Source: an uncultured Lachnospiraceae bacterium (GTDB lineage Bacteria > Bacillota > Clostridia > Lachnospirales > Lachnospiraceae). Taken from it: 64,000 nucleotides of DNA. Location: positions 62,001 through 126,000 of the forward strand of contig CAKRFU010000004.1 in assembly GCA_934320845.1 (NCBI GenBank), written 5' to 3'. A program made the position numbers and the translations under genes. Positions 33,275 to 41,821 of the stretch are shown in pieces. How positions within the stretch are numbered: the first letter of the stretch is position 1; every line of letters starts with the position of its first letter. The notes below the pieces were generated by a model. The model made no database searches and was not told the origin of the DNA. It worked only from the letters and a program-made list of their open reading frames with translations.

Positions 33275-34096
33275 TTAATATTTTATTTTGTATATATTGT
33301 TTTTTATATTAATCTTATATGTACTCCATGTAATTTCTGTGATTTTTCCTTTGTTTGTGATAGTAGCATATTTGTAAAAAACTCTCTTGCATACTTTATC
33401 ATAATATCTTGCAAAAAAGGCATAGTTCTTTTTTGATAACCAGTCAAAGTCTTCCCATGAAGAATATTTTTTTGTGATATTCGTACAATTTGAACCTATT
33501 TTTAGTCCTCTATTAAATTTTTTAGATTCTTTATCACATTTATCCCAGGATATTGCTAAATCATAATTTCTGTTATCTCTATAAGCATCTATATAATTTT
33601 TATATTTTTTTCCTTTCCATTTAAATGGACAATTGTATTCTTTTTTAGTTAGTTTTGAATCTTTTTTATTTCCTCCTGCCAATAATGTAAAGCATATTTT
33701 CTTACCGTTAATCTGATATTTAATATCTCCTGATTTTTTGCATGTCATTTTAATCTTGTTTCCTATAACTTTATATTTATTCCCGGCAGAAGAAATCATT
33801 TTGATTTTTCCTTTATGTACATCCTTAAATATTACAGGTTCTCCCTTAGCAGTATAAAAATGTGTAACTCTTTCATAGTTGTCTGTGGGCTTTTTTGTTG
33901 GTTTAGTGGTCGGTTTTGCTGTGGGTTTGGCAGTAGGTTGAACTGTTGGTTCAGCAGTAGGCTCCGCAGTTGCGGTTAATTCGCTGTTTTCTGCGGCAGT
34001 TGTTTTGAGCATAGGTGCAGAAGATATCATGCTTCCTGTTGCAAGTGCAGCCACAAGAGCTGAACTTATAATTTTTGTTTTCATTTTGTTTCTCAT
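33275..34096 (-). CDS. Secreted protein with Thr-Pro repeat linker
   Basis: A 273-residue exported protein starting from an ATG at 34096 with AAGGAGG upstream. The signal peptide spans about 1-35 (TKIISSALVAALATGSMISSA..TTAAE). A linker of Thr-Pro units with Ala, Glu or Lys (AEPTAEPTVQPTAKPTAKPT and so on, about 42-72) follows, typical of wall-spanning spacers. The rest (about 78-273) is Lys/Tyr-rich and all-beta looking (GKIKMISSAGNKYKVIGNKI, YDLAISWDKCDKESKKFNRG); no known domain is recognised. The final residues include YATITNKGKITEITWSTYKI. It probably acts at the cell surface. Confidence 0.7.
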   Translation of the reverse strand: MRNKMKTKIISSALVAALATGSMISSAPMLKTTAAENSELTATAEPTAEPTVQPTAKPTAKPTTKPTKKPTDNYERVTHFYTAKGEPVIFKDVHKGKIKMISSAGNKYKVIGNKIKMTCKKSGDIKYQINGKKICFTLLAGGNKKDSKLTKKEYNCPFKWKGKKYKNYIDAYRDNRNYDLAISWDKCDKESKKFNRGLKIGSNCTNITKKYSSWEDFDWLSKKNYAFFARYYDKVCKRVFYKYATITNKGKITEITWSTYKINIKNNIYKIKY

Positions 34097-34146
34097 TTGG
34101 AAACCTCCTTATAATTATAATTGGTAATTTTAATACCATACTAAAT

Positions 34147-34176
34147 TGTAATACAAATATATTGCAATAGCAATAC
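34147..34176. promoter_or_regulatory. Candidate operator B, same words as operator A
   Basis: GTAATACA, TTGCAATA and GCAATAC occur in the same order as in 32777-32809. Read on the minus strand TTGCAA is a plausible -35 box for the Thr-Pro gene, with TAGTAT about 18 bases on. Two of the accessory secreted-protein genes thus share a promoter-proximal motif. Confidence 0.45.
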
Positions 34177-34362
34177 TAAAAGTGAGAATATATCATATTT
34201 ATAAAATAAGTGTATAAAATATTACGGAAATGTGAATAATTTTACAAAAGTATTCATAGAATGTAGTATGAAAAAAATATGTTTATTTTTTCGTGCTCAA
34301 AGTTTGTGTATATCTATGCAAACTTACAATATGCAGTTTGCTGCATAAGAATGGAGATTATT

Positions 34363-34986
34363 ATGTGTAAAAAGAAAACAGTGAGTATGTTAATTATTAG
34401 TAGTATGGCTGTAGGTTTGACAAATAATATTACATGTTTTTCGGAAACAATCAAAGAAAAAAATATAGTTATTATGTCTGAAAACGATTATAATATAAGA
34501 AATAGAGCAAATATTAAAAAAATTGCAACATTAAGAAAATTGCATGTAGAAAGAATGAAACATTATAAAGTTATGCAGATAAAAAAAGCTTGTGGTGTAA
34601 ATGTAACTGCTTCTGATAGAAAAATTCTTGAAAGAATTGTTGAAGCTGAAGCAGGAGGTGAAAATCATAAGGGAAAGGTACTTGTGGCAAATGTTGTGTT
34701 AAACAGAGTAAAAAGTAAGACATTTCCCTCAAACGTTAAGGATGTCGTTTTTTCACACCGAGGGGGAACGTATCAATTTTCGCCAATCATGGACGGAAGA
34801 TATTATACTGTAGATGTTTCTAAAGATACTAAAAGTGCTGTTTCGGATGCATTAAAAGGTGTGGATTATTCCAAAGGGGCATTATATTTTATGGAAAGAG
34901 CATTGGCTGATAGCAGTAATGTATCGTGGTTTGACAGAAGTCTTACAAGATTATTCAGGTACCATTGTCATGAGTTTTATAAGTAG
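34363..34986 (+). CDS. Secreted SleB-like cell wall hydrolase
   Basis: A 207-residue protein starting at 34363 (GGAGAT just upstream; the longer in-frame reading from 34279 lacks a site). A signal peptide covers about residues 1-28 (TVSMLIISSMAVGLTNNITCFS). The C-terminal domain (about 82-207) is of the Hydrolase_2/SleB type: DRKILERIVEAEAGGENHKGKVLVANVVLNRVKSKTFP, GTYQFSPIMDGRYYT and ALYFMERALADSSNVSWF. The conserved AEAGGE contains the catalytic Glu of this fold. SleB proteins are lytic enzymes of peptidoglycan, classically for spore germination, but many homologues in vegetative cells act on the wall. It lies next to two secreted-protein genes. Confidence 0.85.
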   Translation: MCKKKTVSMLIISSMAVGLTNNITCFSETIKEKNIVIMSENDYNIRNRANIKKIATLRKLHVERMKHYKVMQIKKACGVNVTASDRKILERIVEAEAGGENHKGKVLVANVVLNRVKSKTFPSNVKDVVFSHRGGTYQFSPIMDGRYYTVDVSKDTKSAVSDALKGVDYSKGALYFMERALADSSNVSWFDRSLTRLFRYHCHEFYK

Positions 34987-35037
34987 TAGATTTAAAAAAA
35001 AGGTTGTAAAGTTGTAAGTTATGAGAAGAAACTTTAG

Positions 35038-35084
35038 GTCAACAGCATATTGAATGAGTTTGATGTGTTGTTGACATATTTTTT
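35038..35084 (+). terminator. Terminator after the SleB-like gene
   Basis: GTCAACA (35038-35044) pairs with TGTTGAC (35069-35075), extended by several further pairs with G-U wobbles, and is followed by an A/T-rich tract ending in six Ts. Confidence 0.55.
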
Positions 35085-35196
35085 GGCATATTTTATGTTG
35101 TCGGGTTTGAATAGATTTAAGTATTCAGATATGTTATAATATTTTTATTATAGAGACAAAACTACTAAAAAAATTACCAGACAGGCAGGTGGGACA

Positions 35197-36624
35197 ATGG
35201 CAATAGATGATTTGTTTTCAGGTGAATCTAAAAATATTGAGTATAAAGCAATGGTACCAGAGAAAAGCGAAAAATATATGAAGACAGTAATTGCGTTTGC
35301 GAATACTCAGGGTGGAAAATTGATAATCGGTGTTGACGACAGGACGCATCAGGTGGTCGGGGTAAATAATGATGATTTATTTCAGATTATGGATAGTCTT
35401 GCTAATGCCATTTCTGATTCTTGTGAGCCTCAGATAATTCCGGATATAGAACCACAGACAGTAGATGAAAAGACAATTATTATTGTGACCGTTGAAGCAG
35501 AAAAGAACCGTCCATATTATATTAAGTCTAAAGGAAAAGAAAATGGCACTTATGTACGTGTGGCAGGAACATCTAGAATTGCATCCGCAGATAAAATTAA
35601 AGAATTGGAGATGGAGGGCGCTAGAATTTCATGGGATGAACTTATATGTGTAGGATATAAAGTAACTGATGACGCAACACAAACTTTATGCAGTGATATA
35701 GAAGAATTTCGTAAAAAATCCGGACTTGCAAAACGCACTGTCAACGAGAAACAACTATATAATTGGAAAATTTTGCAGAATAGGGATGGTAGTGTAATTG
35801 CATCAAATGCATATGTGTTGCTTACTTCAGATTATTTTTCATTTTCAAAAACACAATGTGCAGTATTTAAGGGAACAAATCGTACGGTCTTTTTGGATAA
35901 ACGTGAATTTACAGGACCGATTTATAAACAGATTGAAAATGCTGTAGAGTTTGTTTTGAGAAATATTCGTCTTGGCGCAACGATAGATGGCTTGGTACGA
36001 AGAGAAAGCTATGAATTACCTGTAGAGGCGATTCGTGAAATGATTATCAATGCTCATTGTCACAGAAATTGGTTAGATGATTCCTGTATACAAGTTGCTG
36101 TTTATGACAATCGTTTGGAGGTAACATCCCCCGGTGGATTGTACAATGGATTAACTTACGAGGAATTGATGAGTGGTCATTCAAAAATTCGTAATAAAGC
36201 AATTGCTAATATATTTAGTCAAATGGGTCTGGTTGAAGCGTGGGGAAGCGGTATGCAAAGAATTTTAAATGGTGCGGCCGATTATGAGCTTCCGGTTCCA
36301 AAAGTGGAAGTGTTTGATAATATGTTCCGAGTGAACTTGTTTAGAAAAAAAATAAATTACACTTCTGAATTAAACTTTAATGATAGCATGGTGAATGATA
36401 AGGTGAATGATAAGGTGAATGATAAGGTGAATGATAAGGTGAATGATTTACTCGACATTCTTATTGTCAATCCAAACTATACTGTTACTGAACTTGCAAA
36501 TATATTTAAAGTAAGTAGAAAAACAATTGCAGCAAGGCTAAAAGAGTTAAAAGAAAAGGGGTTGATTGAAAGAGTGGGATCAGCAAGAAAAGGATATTGG
36601 AAAATAAATTCCTCAAGGGAATAG
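35197..36624 (+). CDS. AlbA_2/divergent ATPase transcriptional regulator with winged helix
   Basis: A 475-residue protein. The N-terminal AlbA_2 domain (about 8-130) has IEYKAMVPE and VIAFANTQGGKLIIGVDD. The middle carries an HATPase_c-like segment (ELPVEAIREMIINAHCHRNW, VYDNRLEVTSPGGLYNGLTYEEL, GSGMQRI; about 270-365). The C-terminus is a winged helix (TVTELANIFKVSRKTIAARLKELKEKGLIERVG, about 428-462). This domain order matches COG2865-type regulators, sometimes labelled RecG-like. An in-frame NDKV repeat separates the last two domains. The role is unknown; such proteins are scattered in accessory regions. Confidence 0.82.
   Translation: MAIDDLFSGESKNIEYKAMVPEKSEKYMKTVIAFANTQGGKLIIGVDDRTHQVVGVNNDDLFQIMDSLANAISDSCEPQIIPDIEPQTVDEKTIIIVTVEAEKNRPYYIKSKGKENGTYVRVAGTSRIASADKIKELEMEGARISWDELICVGYKVTDDATQTLCSDIEEFRKKSGLAKRTVNEKQLYNWKILQNRDGSVIASNAYVLLTSDYFSFSKTQCAVFKGTNRTVFLDKREFTGPIYKQIENAVEFVLRNIRLGATIDGLVRRESYELPVEAIREMIINAHCHRNWLDDSCIQVAVYDNRLEVTSPGGLYNGLTYEELMSGHSKIRNKAIANIFSQMGLVEAWGSGMQRILNGAADYELPVPKVEVFDNMFRVNLFRKKINYTSELNFNDSMVNDKVNDKVNDKVNDKVNDLLDILIVNPNYTVTELANIFKVSRKTIAARLKELKEKGLIERVGSARKGYWKINSSRE
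36391..36446 (+). repeat. In-frame 12-bp tandem repeat (NDKV)
   Basis: GTGAATGATAAG repeats four times exactly from 36391, then a partial copy. It encodes repeated V-N-D-K and preserves the frame at any copy number, a hallmark of slipped-strand length variation. Confidence 0.85.
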
Positions 36625-36783
36625 ATTTCGCTGTTGCAAAATCCAGGGTATAAGGCAACTTCATACACTTTTCAAAAATAATAGCCACGGCGAAAATAAT
36701 TCAGAATACATAGGTATTGTGATTGCATCACAAAGATGATAAAATGATTTGTAAAAATTTATAATTACTAAGGAGCGAGCAGT

Positions 36784-37296
36784 ATGAAAAAGAACAAAAT
36801 GAAAAATATTTTAAATGTAATATTGATTTTGATATTATCAATATTTATATTTGAATGTAATGTTTCTGCTAAAGATATTACAACAACAAAATCAAAGATA
36901 AATGAAAAAATATATACAGATACACAGACATATATAGGAAACTGGGCAAAAGTATCATCTGCTAAATTGTTTGCGATGAAAAATGACACATATATTCGGG
37001 TTGAAAACTCTGACAAACATTTTATTGTAGAATGTTTTAACTCATCTTTTAAAAGTCTTTGGGCAAAAAAAATCAAGAGAAGTCTTCCAATGTGGGGGGA
37101 TGTTGCATATGATGGAAAAGATTTTTTTGTTGTAACTGGTCAAAATAATAATAAAGAGAATAATAAAAAGTCTGTAGTATGTATTACACGTTATAATTCA
37201 AAATGGAAAAAAACAGGTGTTACAAATGTTAAAAAAGGAAAAGAAATCAAAAAATTTACTTTGAATTTTGAAATGAATTTTGACAGGTTTTATTAG
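36784..37296 (+). CDS. Short secreted protein, probably the N-terminal remnant of a larger one
   Basis: A 170-residue reading from an ATG 8 bases after AAGGAGC. A signal peptide covers about 1-34 (NILNVILILILSIFIFECNVSAKD). The following segment (NWAKVSSAKLFAMKNDTYIRVE, LWAKKIKRSLPMWGDVAYDGKDFFVVTGQNN, VVCITRYNSKWKKTGV) looks like the first blades of a beta-propeller-like surface protein. It ends abruptly after KKFTLNFEMNFDRFY, much shorter than a closed propeller needs. The next gene starts 52 bases later, with no trace of the missing part, so this is likely a truncated remnant. Confidence 0.6.
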   Translation: MKKNKMKNILNVILILILSIFIFECNVSAKDITTTKSKINEKIYTDTQTYIGNWAKVSSAKLFAMKNDTYIRVENSDKHFIVECFNSSFKSLWAKKIKRSLPMWGDVAYDGKDFFVVTGQNNNKENNKKSVVCITRYNSKWKKTGVTNVKKGKEIKKFTLNFEMNFDRFY

Positions 37297-37348
37297 GAAT
37301 AACAAGGCTATAGGTTAAAACTATATTTATAAACAATGGAGACAACAA

Positions 37349-39232
37349 ATGAAAAAATTAAAAATATTATTTTTAACGATTATGTGCATTTTATTTATGA
37401 GTACTGCTATATCAAAAGATGCATATGCCAAAGAAAAAAGTTATGATAATAAATGTATAAAGGCTGAAAAACAGTATATTTTGCAGGATGGCGGATTGCA
37501 ATGTGTTTCTGCAAAAACAAAATCAAGAAAAGGTTATTCAACTGTTATTTCAGAAAAATTACAAAAACATATTGCATCAGATTTGAAGAAAACATGGGAT
37601 GATTTCTTGCCGGAATGTAATCTTGCGAAATATCATATTTCTATGGATAAAATTTTTGAAATTGTATATGCGGTTTTAAATGAAAATTCAAATTATTTTT
37701 ATGTTGATGTAAGTTACGCATGGAGTGGTAATGGTAATAGCGAAGTTAACCATGTAGAATTTAGTTACACAGACACTAAAGAAAATGTCAGAGAAAAAAT
37801 AGCTGCATATAATAAGGCAATAGCACAGGCTGTTTCAGGTGTAGATCCAGCTTGGTCGGATTTTGAAAAAGCTTTATATCTAAATGATTATCTTGCAGCA
37901 AATTGCCGTTATGATGAAACTTATTCAAAGTATAGTGCGTATAATGCACTTGTTGAAAAAACAGCAGTATGTCAAGGTTATTCCCTTGCATATCAGACTT
38001 TGTTAAATAGAGTTGGAATTACTTGTGAGGTCATAGGAAGTGAGTCACTTAATCATGCATGGAATTTAATTGAAATTAATGGTAAGCTTTATCATGTTGA
38101 TGTTACTTGGAATGATCCGATAGGAAATCTCCCTGGGAGAGCTGGACACAGATTTTTTATGAAAAGTACAGAATTTATGCGTTCCGAGGAGGGAAATCAT
38201 CTTGTAAAGGATGACTGGACATCTTCTAATGGCTTTGATATTAACAGTGCAAATGATACAAGTTATGATTGTTTTGCAAATGACATGGATACAGCTTTTG
38301 TATACATTAATGGAAAATGGTATAATTATAATGGTGTAGATAGTATTTCAGAGTATCAATACAGTAACGATAAATTCATTGAAAATAAAACAATTATAAC
38401 TGTTAATGATGAATGGGGATTTATTAATAACAATGGAAATTATACATATTGGCTTGGCAAGCATGTGGGATATACATCATATGATGGAAAGATGTATTAT
38501 TCTACATCAAATAGTATTTATATTTTAAATGTTGAAAATGGAACATCAAAACAGATTTATAAATTAACAGATTATGAGGATAAATATGGTTGTATATGGT
38601 CTATTTCAAGTGACGAAAACGGAACGCTTTATTATTACTGGAAAAAAGGAGAAGATTCTGAACAAAAGAAAACAGCACTCGTTTTAGATAAGAGTGAAAA
38701 TGTACAGAATAGTTTTAAAAAATGTTATAATATATGTTTTGATGGAAATGAAGATGATATTACAAGTGACATAATGTCAGATATGCAGTGCTTAACGGAT
38801 ACAAGTTATGAACTTTCACAAAATAAATTTACAAAAAACGGCTATGTATTTACAGGATGGAATACTAGAGCAGATGGTACAGGTGTGTCATATTCAGAGA
38901 AAGAATCAATAGAAAATCTGATTGATGAAAATTACGGTACTATAATATTATATGCGCAATGGAAACTGAAAGAAGTTGCTAAGCCGGAAGAAACAGCTAA
39001 GCCTAAAAATTACAAAACTACTAAAAAAATTAAAAAAGGAAAGAACGTAACTGTAAAAATCCCCGATAATACTGAAAAAACTGTATGGAAAATAGTTTCA
39101 GGAAAGAAATACATAAAGATTATTAAGAGTACAAAATTTACCATTTCAATAAAGGGAATAAAAAAAGGAACTGCTATTATACAAGGTACAGCAAAAAATA
39201 AAGTATTGCGATGTACAATAAAAGTATCATGA
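37349..39232 (+). CDS. Secreted transglutaminase-like surface protein
   Basis: A 627-residue exported protein. The signal peptide spans about 1-27 (KKLKILFLTIMCILFMSTAI..AYAKE). A transglutaminase-like domain (about 165-290) has the classical triad: Cys in KTAVCQGYSLAYQ (about 207), His in SLNHAWNLIEI (about 235) and Asp in YHVDVTWNDP (about 250). A propeller-like section (about 300-460) follows. An InlB/Flg_new-type repeat (FTKNGYVFTGWNTRADGTG..LYAQWK, about 490-540) and a terminal Ig-like domain (KKIKKGKNVTVKIPD..AIIQGTAKNKV, about 556-627) complete it. It may cross-link or cleave wall or host polymers. No sortase motif is seen. Confidence 0.82.
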   Translation: MKKLKILFLTIMCILFMSTAISKDAYAKEKSYDNKCIKAEKQYILQDGGLQCVSAKTKSRKGYSTVISEKLQKHIASDLKKTWDDFLPECNLAKYHISMDKIFEIVYAVLNENSNYFYVDVSYAWSGNGNSEVNHVEFSYTDTKENVREKIAAYNKAIAQAVSGVDPAWSDFEKALYLNDYLAANCRYDETYSKYSAYNALVEKTAVCQGYSLAYQTLLNRVGITCEVIGSESLNHAWNLIEINGKLYHVDVTWNDPIGNLPGRAGHRFFMKSTEFMRSEEGNHLVKDDWTSSNGFDINSANDTSYDCFANDMDTAFVYINGKWYNYNGVDSISEYQYSNDKFIENKTIITVNDEWGFINNNGNYTYWLGKHVGYTSYDGKMYYSTSNSIYILNVENGTSKQIYKLTDYEDKYGCIWSISSDENGTLYYYWKKGEDSEQKKTALVLDKSENVQNSFKKCYNICFDGNEDDITSDIMSDMQCLTDTSYELSQNKFTKNGYVFTGWNTRADGTGVSYSEKESIENLIDENYGTIILYAQWKLKEVAKPEETAKPKNYKTTKKIKKGKNVTVKIPDNTEKTVWKIVSGKKYIKIIKSTKFTISIKGIKKGTAIIQGTAKNKVLRCTIKVS

Positions 39233-39261
39233 CATATGGTGAAATTCCGTCAGAAACATTC

Positions 39262-39290
39262 TTGCAATAACTTTCTTCATAATGTATAAT
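39262..39290 (+). promoter_or_regulatory. Sigma-A promoter for thrC
   Basis: TTGCAA (39262-39267) and TATAAT (39285-39290) with a 17-base spacer, about 75 bases before the start. Confidence 0.6.
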
Positions 39291-39365
39291 GTAACATTAA
39301 AAGACAAAAAGATAATTATTTAATGACTGTACTATAAAATATGGTGCGGCGGAATGGAGGAAATA

Positions 39366-40853
39366 ATGGAACTTATGTATCAGAGCACTCGAAGCGAGGG
39401 AACAAAGGTTACAGCATCTCAGGCTATTTTGAAAGGTCTTGCAGATGACGGAGGTCTTTTTGTACCTGTCAGTATCCCAAAACTTGATATTTCTTTAGAG
39501 GAAATTTCTAAAATGACATATCAGGAGACAGCATATGAAGTTATGAAACTGTTTTTCACAGACTTTACCGAAGCTGAATTAAAGACTTGCATTGAGAGGG
39601 CATATGATTCAAAGTTTGACACGAAAGAGATTGCTCCGCTTGTGAAAAAATCAGATGCATATTATCTTGAGTTATTCCACGGTGCAACAATTGCTTTTAA
39701 AGATATGGCTCTTTCTATACTGCCTCACCTTCTTACTACATCAGCTAAGAAAAATAATATTAAGAATGAGATTGTTATTCTTACAGCCACATCAGGAGAT
39801 ACAGGAAAGGCTGCACTTGCGGGATTTGCAGATGTTGAGGGGACAAGTATCATCGTATTTTATCCTAAAAACGGTGTAAGTAAGATTCAGGAACGCCAAA
39901 TGGTTACACAGAAGGGTGCAAACACAAAAGTTGTCGGCATTACAGGAAATTTTGATGATGCACAGAGTGGCGTTAAAGCTATGTTTAATAATAAAGAACT
40001 TGCAAAAGTTATGGACGAGCATGGATATCAGTTTTCATCTGCAAACTCAATTAATATCGGCCGTCTTGTACCACAGGTTGTTTACTATGTTTATTCATAT
40101 ACAAGACTTCTTGCAAATGGAGATATTAAAGCTGGAGAGAAGGTAAACTTTGTAGTGCCTACAGGAAACTTTGGAAATATCCTTGCAGCTTTCTATGCTA
40201 AAAATATGGGTGTTCCGGTTGGAAAACTTATCTGTGCTTCAAATGAAAATAAGGTTCTTTACGATTTCTTTGAGACAGGTGTTTACGACAGAAACCGTGA
40301 GTTTATCCTTACTTCATCACCATCTATGGATATCCTTATTTCAAGCAATCTTGAAAGACTTATATTCAGAATTGCAGGAGATGATGCTAAGAAAACAGCA
40401 GATATGATGGACGCACTTAAAACAACAGGTAAATATACTATTACAGATGATATGAAAGCAAAACTTGCTGATTTCACAGGAGGATGGGCAAGCGAGGAAG
40501 ACACAGCCAAAGAGATAAAGAGAGTTTACGATGAGACAGGTTACGTTATGGATACTCATACGGCAGTTGCTTCTTCTGTATATCATATATATAAAGAGAA
40601 TACAAACGACGATACAAAGACTATTATCGCATCGACAGCAAGTCCATACAAATTTGGTACAAGCGTAATGAGTGCCATCGATAAGAAGTATGAGGGCATG
40701 GATGATTTTGCTCTTATCGATGAACTTTGCAAGACATCAGGAGTTAAGATTCCAAATGCTGTAGAGGAAATTCGTACAGCACCTGTTCTTCATGATACAG
40801 TATGCGAGACAGAGGATATGCAGAAGACAGTTGAAAAAATTCTTGGATTATAA
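39366..40853 (+). CDS. thrC: Threonine synthase
   Basis: A 495-residue PLP enzyme converting O-phosphohomoserine to threonine. The ATG at 39366 follows ATGGAGG; a shorter upstream start at 39354 overlaps the site. Family features: MYQSTRSEGTKVTASQAILKGLADDGGLFVP at the N-terminus, PLP Lys in FHGATIAFKDMALSILP (about 105), TATSGDTGKAALAGF (about 142) and PTGNFGNILAAFYAKNMG (about 263). Codon use is like the translation genes that follow, suggesting high expression. Confidence 0.96.
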   Translation: MELMYQSTRSEGTKVTASQAILKGLADDGGLFVPVSIPKLDISLEEISKMTYQETAYEVMKLFFTDFTEAELKTCIERAYDSKFDTKEIAPLVKKSDAYYLELFHGATIAFKDMALSILPHLLTTSAKKNNIKNEIVILTATSGDTGKAALAGFADVEGTSIIVFYPKNGVSKIQERQMVTQKGANTKVVGITGNFDDAQSGVKAMFNNKELAKVMDEHGYQFSSANSINIGRLVPQVVYYVYSYTRLLANGDIKAGEKVNFVVPTGNFGNILAAFYAKNMGVPVGKLICASNENKVLYDFFETGVYDRNREFILTSSPSMDILISSNLERLIFRIAGDDAKKTADMMDALKTTGKYTITDDMKAKLADFTGGWASEEDTAKEIKRVYDETGYVMDTHTAVASSVYHIYKENTNDDTKTIIASTASPYKFGTSVMSAIDKKYEGMDDFALIDELCKTSGVKIPNAVEEIRTAPVLHDTVCETEDMQKTVEKILGL

Positions 40854-40885
40854 AATTTAAAAATATAATTCTTCAAAAACAGTAC

Positions 40886-40914
40886 TTGCAAACTGAAAAT
40901 TATTATGATATAGT
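40886..40914 (+). promoter_or_regulatory. Sigma-A promoter for rpsB-tsf
   Basis: TTGCAA (40886-40891) and TATAGT (40909-40914) with a 17-base spacer. Transcription would start near 40921, inside a strong hairpin region. Confidence 0.65.
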
Positions 40915-41050
40915 AGGTATGTTGTGTGCATTGTCGCATGACATACCTATTAAATTATTAATCTATTAATCACATATGCGGATTTCGTATCGGTGCCTTG
41001 ACATAGTAACGCCATGTCAAAGGTCTTATGTTTGGAAGCATATGGAAGAA
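40914..41050 (+). promoter_or_regulatory. Structured 5' leader of rpsB (candidate S2 autoregulatory element)
   Basis: Two hairpins are clear: TAGGTATGT (40914-40922) with ACATACCTA (40941-40949), and CCTTGACAT (40996-41004) with ATGTCAAAGG (41014-41023, one bulged A). Long structured leaders before rpsB autoregulate S2 in other bacteria; no known Clostridial class was matched here. Confidence 0.5.
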
Positions 41051-41072
41051 GAAAAACCATGGAGGTACAATT

Positions 41073-41795
41073 ATGAGCGTTATTTCAATGAAACAGTTAC
41101 TTGAAGCAGGTGTTCACTTTGGACATCAGACAAGAAGATGGAACCCTAAAATGGCTGAGTACATCTACACAGAGCGTAATGGTATTTATATCATCGACTT
41201 ACAGAAATCTGTAGGTAAAGTAGATGAAGCTTACAATGCAGTTAAAGACATCGTTGCAAATGGTGGTTCTATCCTCTTCGTAGGAACAAAGAAACAGGCA
41301 CAGGATTCTATCAAGACAGAAGCTGAGCGTTGCGGAATGTATTTCGTAAACGAGAGATGGCTTGGTGGTATGCTTACAAACTTCAAGACAATCCAGACTC
41401 GTATCAAGAGATTAAAAGAAATCGAGACAATGTCTGAAGATGGTACATTTGATGTTCTTCCTAAGAAGGAAGTTATCCTTATCAAAAAAGAGTGGGAGAA
41501 ACTTGAGAAGAACCTTGGCGGTATCAAAGATATGAAGAAACTCCCAGATGCTATCTTTGTTGTAGATCCAAAGAAAGAAAGAATCTGTATTCAGGAAGCA
41601 CATACACTTGGTATTCCTCTTATCGGTATTGCAGATACAAACTGTGATCCTGAAGAACTTGACTATGTTATCCCAGGTAACGATGATGCTATCAGAGCCG
41701 TTAAACTTATCGTTTCTAAGATGGCTGATGCTGTTATCGAAGCAAACCAGGGTGAGTCTATGGCAGAAGAAACAGCTGAGGAAGCTGACGCATAA
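41073..41795 (+). CDS. rpsB: 30S ribosomal protein S2
   Basis: A 240-residue S2. The ATG at 41073 follows ATGGAGG; a longer in-frame reading from 41028 falls in the leader. Signatures are [52 protein letters not shown], and [37 protein letters not shown], ending in an acidic tail. It is essential for small-subunit assembly and heads the classic rpsB-tsf pair. Confidence 0.98.
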   Translation: MSVISMKQLLEAGVHFGHQTRRWNPKMAEYIYTERNGIYIIDLQKSVGKVDEAYNAVKDIVANGGSILFVGTKKQAQDSIKTEAERCGMYFVNERWLGGMLTNFKTIQTRIKRLKEIETMSEDGTFDVLPKKEVILIKKEWEKLEKNLGGIKDMKKLPDAIFVVDPKKERICIQEAHTLGIPLIGIADTNCDPEELDYVIPGNDDAIRAVKLIVSKMADAVIEANQGESMAEETAEEADA

Positions 41796-41821
41796 TCAAT
41801 TTTAAATAGGAGGATTCTAAA

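Noticed and set aside
33740-33790. GTTTCCTATAAC word, as in the palindromic element
   Set aside because: Only a 12-base match inside a coding region, with no hairpin partner or other element sequence around it.
39233-39353. Possible T-box or riboswitch before thrC
   Set aside because: No T-box signature, no terminator and no known riboswitch blocks; only an ordinary promoter is seen.
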